A stretch of 7,859 bases of DNA from JAYEHK01 sp034659475 (lineage in GTDB: Bacteria; Bacillota; Syntrophomonadia; Syntrophomonadales; Syntrophomonadaceae): NCBI GenBank assembly GCA_034659475.1, contig JAYEHK010000180.1, positions 1 to 7,859 on the forward strand, read 5' to 3'. Positions 1 through 4,621 of the stretch are shown here, one piece after another (position 1 is the first letter of the stretch; every line of letters starts with the position of its first letter). The notes under the pieces are model-generated. The model did no database searches, was not told where the DNA came from, and was given only the letters and a program-made list of their open reading frames with translations. The position numbers and the translations under genes are program-made.

Positions 1-383
1 TGATTAGACGGATCTTCGTCGCTTGAAAATGAGAAGGAGGAACGAGTTGATGGGGTGCTCGTTTTTGCAATTAAGGCAATAATAACTGCAATACTTACCA
101 AAAAAAAGGCACGGTAAATGGAGCTGGGAATCACGTTGCCTACAATCAGGAAATTGGTGTAAACGTGCAAACATCCCAGTAATAATGCCAGTGGCACAGC
201 TTTGTTCCCAAACCAAAAACCAGCCAGTATGATCGGAAGGTAAAAAAAATGGGTATATACCACATCAATATGATTTTCAATAGTTACTGCATAGGTGAGC
301 ACCAGACAAAAGAGGCAAAGAGTCAAGATAATGGTGCTTCTTTGGTGTATAACCTGATCGTGCGATGATTTAATGATTGACAA
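1..383 (-). CDS. N-terminal membrane module of a probable sensor protein (partial, cut by left edge)
   Basis: Read on the minus strand, 127 codons stay open from a TTG start at 383 to the window edge with no stop. A GGGAGAGGTG ribosome site lies 7 bases before the TTG, which decides the start; no ATG exists in this frame. The product is very hydrophobic, with probable membrane segments near residues 17-35, 45-58, 62-81 and 89-106, then a Ser/Thr-rich stretch. The motif THFFYLPIILAGFWFG at 44-59 resembles the membrane input module found before PAS, histidine kinase or GGDEF domains in clostridial and archaeal sensors. That family link is from memory, and no output domain is inside the window. 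A possible promoter for it lies at about 412-440 (TTGAAT, 17 bases, TATCTT, read on the minus strand). The gene is divergent from the DUF1540 gene. I am confident it is a membrane protein and only moderately confident it is a sensor. Confidence 0.6.
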   Translation of the reverse strand, partial: MSIIKSSHDQVIHQRSTIILTLCLFCLVLTYAVTIENHIDVVYTHFFYLPIILAGFWFGNKAVPLALLLGCLHVYTNFLIVGNVIPSSIYRAFFLVSIAVIIALIAKTSTPSTRSSFSFSSDEDPSN

Positions 384-588
384 TGGAACGCACCTCTCCC
401 TTTTTCGAGTTGGATAAGATATATATATGTAAAAAAATATTCAACAAAAATGGACAAAAACCTTTGTTTTTTTTACTAGAATAGAAAAAATAATATATAA
501 AAAAGCTTTTTTCTAATTAACAAATAGCGCAATAAAAATGAGCATTCAAGGGAATCCTAAAGAAAATAAATTTTGAGGAGGTTGTAAA
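384..588. promoter_or_regulatory. AT-rich divergent intergenic region
   Basis: This very AT-rich stretch separates the left membrane protein from the DUF1540 gene and must hold start signals for both. Towards the left gene, the minus strand shows TTGAAT, 17 bases, TATCTT (about 412-440). Towards the DUF1540 gene, TATATA near 494-499 with a weak TTTACT upstream is the best candidate. A 14-base palindrome, AAAAAAGCTTTTTT, lies at 499-512. The composition makes chance matches likely, so the individual boxes are weak calls. Confidence 0.3.
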
Positions 589-750
589 ATGGATCCGCTT
601 AATATCAAAATTCAATGCAACGTAGAAAACTGTTACTATAATCACAATCAGTGCTGTCATGCTGAGCAGGTTATGGTGAATGCAATGGGAGATGGAATTG
701 CAAATAGCGTTGATGGAACGTGTTGTTGTACATTTCAACCCAAAGCGTAA
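589..750 (+). CDS. DUF1540 domain-containing small cysteine-rich protein
   Basis: This 53-residue protein starts at an ATG 6 bases after a strong GAGGAGGT site (575-582) and ends just before a hairpin terminator, so it is a single-gene unit. Seven cysteines at residues 10, 15, 22, 23, 45, 46 and 47, with His24, follow the DUF1540 layout: an N-terminal IKIQC, a CxxxxC pair, a CC and a C-terminal G-T-C-x-x-T-F. The usual family ending is closer to GTDCATF; here it is GTCCCTF, giving three adjacent cysteines. DUF1540 proteins are common in Firmicutes and have no assigned function. The cysteine pattern suggests metal binding, which is inference. There is no signal peptide or membrane segment, so it should be cytoplasmic. 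Confidence 0.85.
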   Translation: MDPLNIKIQCNVENCYYNHNQCCHAEQVMVNAMGDGIANSVDGTCCCTFQPKA

Positions 751-771
751 TGAATCATTTATTTATCCGGT

Positions 772-797
772 AGGCCTCCGCAAAGGGGGTCTTTTTT
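772..797 (+). terminator. Rho-independent terminator after the DUF1540 gene
   Basis: An 8-pair stem (AGGCCTCC at 772-779 with GGGGGTCT at 785-792, two G-T pairs) closes a GCAAA loop and runs into six T. It begins 21 bases after the DUF1540 stop codon. Confidence 0.85.
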
Positions 798-988
798 ATG
801 TTCATAATCTTTTTGTTTTATAAAAATACAACGGTTCTCCATATCATGAAAAATAATGCAACCTTCAATAAATATTACAAGGCAGAGCTATTGTGGTGTA
901 AAATCATTATAGAAGAATAATCGTGAACCCTGACTGAAATGATCGTCTATTAGCTGTATTCGAGCTTTGATTTAAGGAGCGGTAGCAT

Positions 989-1830
989 ATGAAAAAAGTT
1001 GAGTAACACCATCCATTCAACCGTGGACAAAATCTTTCCGAAGCAGATAAGAGCTTTCTCCGACTAGCGCATATAGCACCTGCTTTAATTTATATTTCTC
1101 TTCTTACAGAAGAGCGGTTGGTTTATGTGAACGCACGATATGAGGAGTTTACTGGTTATACGATAGAAGAATGTCTTTCCATCCGACAATGGGATATCAT
1201 TCATCCTGATTACGTAGAAATGCTAAAAAATGATTCAAATGCAATCCTGAAAGATAAGACACGGACCAGCAGACAGGAAATAAAGATTGTAACGAAGGAC
1301 GGGCGGGAATTCATGAACGTACTCATGAAACACGAGAGCGTGCACAGCGCATGCAAAAAATATCCACCGTTTTTGCACGGAAACTTGATCTGCCTGTTGA
1401 TCTAACAGAAAGACTGATCCTGCTTGCAAAACTGCATGATATAGGCAAAATGGGTGTGCCCGATCAGATCCTTACCAAACCATCATCGCTCACACGCGAG
1501 GAATGGGAGATTATTAAAAGGTATCCGGAAATCGGGTATCGCATAGCGCAGGCATCAAATGATCTGATGGGGGTTGTGGAGGAAATTCTAAGCCATCACG
1601 AACGATGGGACGGGGGAGGATATCCACGGGGTCTAAAACAAGAAGAAATCCCTTTCCTTGCCCGAATAATAAACATTGTTGATAGCTATGAAGTGATGAC
1701 AGAAGGCCGTCCTTATAAAGCGGCCAGGAGCCCTGAAGAGGCATTAAATGAGGTGCGAAGATGTGCAGGAACCCAGTTCGATCCCAGACTGGTTGCCGAA
1801 TTTGTTAGGGTATTTGAAAATCTTGCGTGA
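989..1830 (+). pseudogene. Decayed PAS/HD-GYP signalling gene
   Basis: AAGGAG at 974-979 precedes ATG at 989, but the sixth codon is TAA (1004-1006). The same frame then continues as a PAS domain (about 1058-1330, including YVNARYEEFTGYT and KDGREFMNV). That frame stops at 1405. The HD-GYP part lies in another frame from about 1324 to the stop at 1828-1830. The end of the PAS fold and any linker are missing at the junction, so a deletion probably caused the frame change. HD-GYP proteins hydrolyse cyclic di-GMP at a metal centre. LHDIGK (1435-1452) and HHERWDGGGYP (1594-1626) are intact. However, the first ligand His of the usual ExxxH is Arg (ETRER, codon 1339-1341), and the His of the HPExG motif is Tyr (codon 1522-1524). 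With a stop, a frame break and two lost ligands, I read this as a pseudogene. A stand-alone HD-GYP polypeptide from ATG 1351 is possible but has no clear ribosome site. Confidence 0.82.
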
Positions 1831-1858
1831 CCATTGACACGAATCGGATTCAAACAGA

Positions 1859-2131
1859 ATGATTTTGGCTTTTTTTAGGGGAATCAATAGGGTCGTGAAA
1901 CAACCAATTGGAGACCAATGTGCGAATCCAGTACATATGGTTTTAAATACGGGCAACATTATTGAGCTTGCGAACCATACGCTGTTAGTTTGTCGGGATG
2001 GTCGTTATTCAATAACATGAATTACTGCATTTAAGGCATACTTGGACAGGGATATTTTGGGATATGGAGGCATATTCCGTGTTTTTTTAGCATATTCTAT
2101 AAGATATGCGAATTTCCTCTTTACTTTATAA
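1859..2131 (+). pseudogene. PAS-domain gene remnant with in-frame stop
   Basis: The frame starting at ATG 1859 gives a recognisable slice of a PAS sensor domain: FRGIN, then ANPVHMVLNTG, LANHTLLVCRDGR and SIT, followed by TGA at 2018-2020. Past that stop the same frame continues with LDRDILGYGGIFRV to about 2083, matching the usual PAS ending (DRDGxILGxxxVFRD), and runs on to a stop at 2129-2131. The pattern xNPVxxVLxxGxxxxLANHTxLxxRDG is typical of PAS domains in clostridial PAS/GGDEF/HD-GYP proteins; this is from memory of the family. There is no ribosome site before 1859, and neither the start of the PAS fold nor any output domain is present. It lies just after the decayed HD-GYP gene and may come from the same or a neighbouring lost signalling gene. 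Confidence 0.6.
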
Positions 2132-2156
2132 GGCTAATCATGTTATATTATTAGCC
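2070..2156. repeat. Small direct and inverted repeats before the tRNA array
   Basis: GCATATTC occurs twice (2070-2077 and 2090-2097). The second copy pairs with ATATGC at 2104-2109 to form a short hairpin. A separate perfect inverted repeat, GGCTAAT (2132-2138) with ATTAGCC (2150-2156), has an 11-base loop. Neither is followed by a T-run, so they are not ordinary terminators. The rest of 2132-2226 shows nothing I can name. Confidence 0.35.
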
Positions 2157-2226
2157 GTGAGTCAAAAGCTGGCGTTTTCGGGCCGTTCGTAGGAATTAAA
2201 AAATTTCAACAAAGTTGATTTTGTCC

Positions 2227-2255
2227 TTGAAATGGGTCCTGAAAAGAAGTATAAT
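2227..2255 (+). promoter_or_regulatory. Sigma-A promoter of the tRNA array
   Basis: TTGAAA (2227-2232), exactly 17 bases, then a perfect TATAAT (2250-2255). Transcription should start near 2262, only about 5 bases before the tRNA-Gly gene, giving a very short leader. Confidence 0.85.
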
Positions 2256-2266
2256 ACTCTTTGCCG

Positions 2267-2340
2267 GCGGGTGTAGCTCAGTGGTAGAGCCCCAGCCTTC
2301 CAAGCTGGTTGCGAGGGTTCGATTCCCTTCACCCGCTCCA
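2267..2340 (+). tRNA. tRNA-Gly (anticodon TCC)
   Basis: The cloverleaf is complete. The acceptor GCGGGTG pairs with CACCCGC, the anticodon stem CCAGC/GCTGG encloses loop CTTCCAA with anticodon TCC, and the T-loop is GTTCGATTC. The discriminator is T and CCA is encoded. It is first in the array and 4 bases before tRNA-Arg. Confidence 0.97.
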
Positions 2341-2344
2341 TTTA

Positions 2345-2421
<77 letters not shown>

Positions 2422-2443
2422 CTTAAAGTTGCCGAGGCGTCGT

Positions 2444-2521
2444 GGTGGGTGTAGCTCAGTTGGCTAGAGCACCAGATTGTGGCTCTGGGGGCCGTGGGTT
2501 CAAGTCCCATCATCCACCCCA
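2444..2521 (+). tRNA. tRNA-His (anticodon GTG)
   Basis: The acceptor GTGGGTG (2445-2451) pairs with CATCCAC. The anticodon stem CCAGA/TCTGG holds loop TTGTGGC with anticodon GTG. The extra G at 2444 faces discriminator C, the G-1:C73 pair that marks histidine tRNAs, so I begin the feature there. CCA is encoded. Confidence 0.97.
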
Positions 2522-2528
2522 TTAAACC

Positions 2529-2557
2529 TTGACACTAAGGAATTCGGTTGGTATACT
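2529..2557 (+). promoter_or_regulatory. Internal sigma-A promoter for tRNA-Gln and tRNA-Lys
   Basis: In the 45-base gap between tRNA-His and tRNA-Gln lies a consensus TTGACA (2529-2534), exactly 17 bases, then TATACT (2552-2557). The predicted start near 2564 is only about 3 bases before tRNA-Gln. No terminator precedes it, so it adds to read-through from the upstream promoter. Confidence 0.8.
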
Positions 2558-2566
2558 CGTTAGCGT

Positions 2567-2641
2567 TGGGGTGTAGCCAAGCGGTAAGGCAACGGACTTT
2601 GACTCCGTCATGCGTAGGTTCGAATCCTGCCACCCCAGCCA
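2567..2641 (+). tRNA. tRNA-Gln (anticodon TTG)
   Basis: The acceptor TGGGGTG pairs with CACCCCA, keeping the T1-A72 pair usual for glutamine tRNAs. The anticodon stem ACGGA/TCCGT holds loop CTTTGAC with anticodon TTG. The discriminator is G and CCA is encoded. Confidence 0.97.
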
Positions 2642-2653
2642 AATAATAATCGT

Positions 2654-2729
2654 GCGCCATTAGCTCAGTTGGCAGAGCACCTGACTTTTAATCAGGGTGT
2701 CCCGCGTTCGAGTCGCGGATGGCGTACCA
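2654..2729 (+). tRNA. tRNA-Lys (anticodon TTT)
   Basis: The anticodon stem CCTGA/TCAGG holds loop CTTTTAA with anticodon TTT. The acceptor GCGCCAT faces ATGGCGT, so the first pair is G1-T72 (a wobble) rather than G-C; the other six pairs are regular. The discriminator is A and CCA is encoded. It is last in the array, with a terminator 12 bases downstream. Confidence 0.96.
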
Positions 2730-2741
2730 TCTGAAATGTAG

Positions 2742-2767
2742 AACCCGCAAGTGATTGCGGGTTTTTT
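2742..2767 (+). terminator. Rho-independent terminator of the tRNA array
   Basis: A perfect 9-pair stem, AACCCGCAA (2742-2750) with TTGCGGGTT (2755-2763), encloses loop GTGA. The T-run continues to 2767. Confidence 0.95.
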
Positions 2768-2866
2768 GTTTTATATGTGGTTTTGTGAAAAAATACAAAC
2801 CGTTGCCATAAATAAATATACTACATGATTCCAGGTGGACAATTTGGGATTTCTTTAAGATAAAAA

Positions 2867-2998
2867 TCACTCATTCCTAAACTGATTTAATTGATCCAGT
2901 ACTTCCCGTTTCATGTTTGGCAGCGCATGGGTACAGGTATCCACGGCAGCGGTAGAGATTCGGGCCAATATTAATGACAAACATTCAGGATGATACTG
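2867..2998 (-). pseudogene. Protein-like remnant on the minus strand, family unknown
   Basis: Read on the minus strand, 43 codons stay open from 2998 to a TGA at 2867-2869, just after an in-frame TAA at 2999-3001. The peptide has a convincing protein character, including ECLSLILARISTAAVDTC and then THALPNMKREVLDQLNQF: a hydrophobic helix followed by an amphipathic charged helix. The patch is visibly richer in G and C than the AT-rich DNA around it. There is no ATG or ribosome site at its upstream end, so it looks like the C-terminal end of a lost gene. I do not recognise the family. It could still be a chance open frame. Confidence 0.35.
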
Positions 2999-3086
2999 TT
3001 ATGAATTACTTACATTTCATAATCACATTTATTCATATAATTGTTATAATTGAATTATAATTCGTAATTAGTAACATAGAAGGAAG
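2999..3086 (+). promoter_or_regulatory. Promoter region of the sigma-54 activator gene, with palindromes
   Basis: This AT-rich stretch holds three overlapping TATAAT boxes (3036-3041, 3045-3050, 3056-3061), none with a good -35 box. Two perfect inverted repeats are present: TTATGAA (2999-3005) with TTCATAA (3016-3022), and TTATAATT-G-AATTATAA (3044-3060), which covers two of the -10 candidates. The ribosome site is AAGGAAG (3080-3086), 8 bases before the GTG. Repression or autoregulation at the palindrome is possible, but such repeats arise easily in AT-rich DNA. Confidence 0.4.
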
Positions 3087-3094
3087 ATGAGGCT

Positions 3095-4495
3095 GTGATA
3101 TTAAATGGGCAAGTACCAGCAAAACAGTTATTGGAATGCCTCGGCGGAGTTCTGGATGAATATGGTGGTTTTGTGGCGACCGATAATAACGGTAAGATCA
3201 TTTTTTCCAGCGCCAAATTTTCCGAATGTTTCTTTGGGATGGGGTTCCGGGAATCCAGTGGCATGCAAGTACAGGATCTTCTTCCTAATAGTGGCTTTAC
3301 TAAAGTGCTTGCCAATGGTTTGCCATGTATAGGAAAAATGTTGAATGTAAACAGCCAGCAGGTTATGATGTCCTGGTTGCCAGTAGTTAGAAAGGGCAAG
3401 GTCCAGGCCATAATAGGAGTAGTGGGGATGGTGCTTTTCCATAATATAGATGAGTTAACGGGTCTAGCTCAGGAGATAATTGGTGACCCGGGGCAACTAT
3501 CTTATTATCGGGAGGAAGTTAAACGGCTGTGGGGTGCTCGTTATTCGTTTGACTCAATCATCGGCAACAGCCTGGCCATAGTGGAGACCAAACGGAAGGC
3601 TTGGGATATTGCTGCTATTCGTTCACCGGTATTGATTACAGGGGAGACTGGCACTGGTAAAGAGCTTTTTGCCCATGCCATTCATCAGGACAGCCCGCAC
3701 CGTGAGGGCCCTTTTGTGGTATTAAACTGTGCGGGAATACCTGAAAGTCTTGTGGAATCAGAACTTTTTGGATATGAGGCAGGTTCATTTACGGGTGCGA
3801 GCCACGGCGGTAAGCCTGGTAAATTTGAATTAGCCAATAACGGTAGCATTTTTTTGGATGAAATAAGCGAGCTTCCACTCTATACCCAGGCCAAACTACT
3901 GCGGGTATTACAAGAACAGGAAGTGGAGCGAATCGGCGGATCTTCACGGATAAAGATTAATGTACGGCTTATTTCTGCAACTAATAAGGACCTTGAAGGG
4001 ATGGTTAAAAAGGGGCTTTTTCGAGAAGACCTATTCTATCGAATCAATGTCTTTTCGGTAAAAATACCTGCTCTGCGTGATCGCCTGGAGGATATACCGG
4101 CCCTTAGCCGACATTTTATTAAAGGATTCAATCGAGAAACGGGCACCAGGATAAGTGACCTAAGTGAAGAAGCCCTTCCTCTATTGATGAGGTATGAATG
4201 GCCCGGCAATGTAAGGGAATTAAAGAGCACAGTAGAACGATCATGTCTAGATGCTAGAATGGGCTTTATTAAGCCTGATAATCTTTACTATATAAGGGAT
4301 AGGATGACGAATAAGCTAGCGGTTGACGAAGGTGGGAACATTACCTTGAGGCAGGCTGCGAAAAATGCAGAAAAGCAATTAATTATTGATACATTAAATA
4401 AGACTGGCGGGAATAAGAAGATGGCATGTGAAATATTGGAGATAAACCGTACATCCTTTTATAAAAGACTAAAGGAAATGGAAATTGAGTATTAA
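3095..4495 (+). CDS. Sigma-54-dependent transcriptional activator (PAS, AAA+, Fis-type HTH)
   Basis: This 466-residue regulator starts at GTG after AAGGAAG. It uses ATP to remodel RNA polymerase-sigma54 at -24/-12 promoters. A PAS-like sensory domain lies at about 15-115 (VATDNNGKIIFSS near 27-39). The AAA+ domain is at about 153-400: Walker A GETGTGKE at 183-190, the sigma-contact loop GSFTGA at 230-235, Walker B SIFLDE at 251-256, a probable arginine finger in FREDLFYR at 309-316, and sensor 2 WPGNVREL at 369-376. A Fis-type helix-turn-helix fills about 417-463 (GGNKKMACEILEINRTSFYKRL). The length is normal for this class. There is no receiver domain, so it is probably triggered by a ligand rather than by a kinase. 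The usual GAFTGA loop has Ser for Ala here. The first acyl-CoA synthetase follows in the same direction with no terminator between, and a -24/-12 promoter precedes the second, so fatty or organic acid activation is its likely target. Confidence 0.95.
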   Translation: MILNGQVPAKQLLECLGGVLDEYGGFVATDNNGKIIFSSAKFSECFFGMGFRESSGMQVQDLLPNSGFTKVLANGLPCIGKMLNVNSQQVMMSWLPVVRKGKVQAIIGVVGMVLFHNIDELTGLAQEIIGDPGQLSYYREEVKRLWGARYSFDSIIGNSLAIVETKRKAWDIAAIRSPVLITGETGTGKELFAHAIHQDSPHREGPFVVLNCAGIPESLVESELFGYEAGSFTGASHGGKPGKFELANNGSIFLDEISELPLYTQAKLLRVLQEQEVERIGGSSRIKINVRLISATNKDLEGMVKKGLFREDLFYRINVFSVKIPALRDRLEDIPALSRHFIKGFNRETGTRISDLSEEALPLLMRYEWPGNVRELKSTVERSCLDARMGFIKPDNLYYIRDRMTNKLAVDEGGNITLRQAAKNAEKQLIIDTLNKTGGNKKMACEILEINRTSFYKRLKEMEIEY

Positions 4496-4514
4496 AAAAA
4501 TTATTTAAGTCATA

Positions 4515-4542
4515 TTGACAGCTAAAATAAACATCATAAAAG
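4515..4542 (+). promoter_or_regulatory. Possible sigma-A promoter of the first acyl-CoA synthetase
   Basis: A perfect TTGACA (4515-4520) is followed after 16 bases by a poor -10 box, TAAAAG (4537-4542). I find no GG-N10-GC sigma-54 element between 4496 and 4621. The weak -10 box fits either an activated promoter or simple read-through from the activator gene. Confidence 0.35.
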
Positions 4543-4558
4543 GCGGTCTGAATGAGTA

Positions 4559-4572
4559 GTTACCGCGGTAAC
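4559..4572. promoter_or_regulatory. Perfect 14-base palindrome in the leader of the first acyl-CoA synthetase
   Basis: GTTACCGCGGTAAC reads identically on both strands. It lies 50 bases before the ATG at 4622 and downstream of the possible promoter, a position suited to an operator. In RNA it could form a short hairpin, and its ACCGC can instead pair with GCGGT at 4543-4547. A weaker stem, CAGG/CCTG, follows at 4577-4593. Confidence 0.4.
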
Positions 4573-4621
4573 GCAGCAGGGTTATTTGTCCTGTAAGGGA
4601 ACCATGAACGGAGGGTTCTTT

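Noticed and set aside
4..216. A 70-residue minus-strand frame beginning MVWEQS
   Set aside because: It overlaps the left membrane gene in another frame, has no ribosome site and gives a peptide without domain character. The TTG-started frame from 383 gives clean membrane segments.
989..1006. A five-codon leader peptide before the PAS frame
   Set aside because: The five codons are in frame with the PAS domain that follows the TAA, so a premature stop in one gene is the simpler reading.
1834..1862. A sigma-A promoter at TTGACA 1834-1839
   Set aside because: Seventeen bases further on the sequence is GAATGA, not a -10 box, and only a decayed PAS remnant follows.
2700..2766. An integration site at the 3' end of tRNA-Lys
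   Set aside because: I see no second copy of the tRNA 3' end in the window and no integrase or phage gene beside it.
3055..3442. Minus-strand frames of 118 and 104 residues under the activator gene
   Set aside because: Both are shadows of the PAS-coding part of the activator, which has clear domain motifs and a ribosome site on the plus strand.
4541..4600. A T-box-like leader (ACCGCGG segment)
   Set aside because: The resemblance to the T-box sequence is limited to a few bases. There is no downstream terminator or antiterminator pair, and the gene is not an aminoacyl-tRNA or amino acid gene.
4586..4621. TTG at 4586 as start of the first acyl-CoA synthetase
   Set aside because: It has no ribosome site and would add 12 residues of no family character. 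GGAGGG precedes ATG 4622 at ideal spacing.
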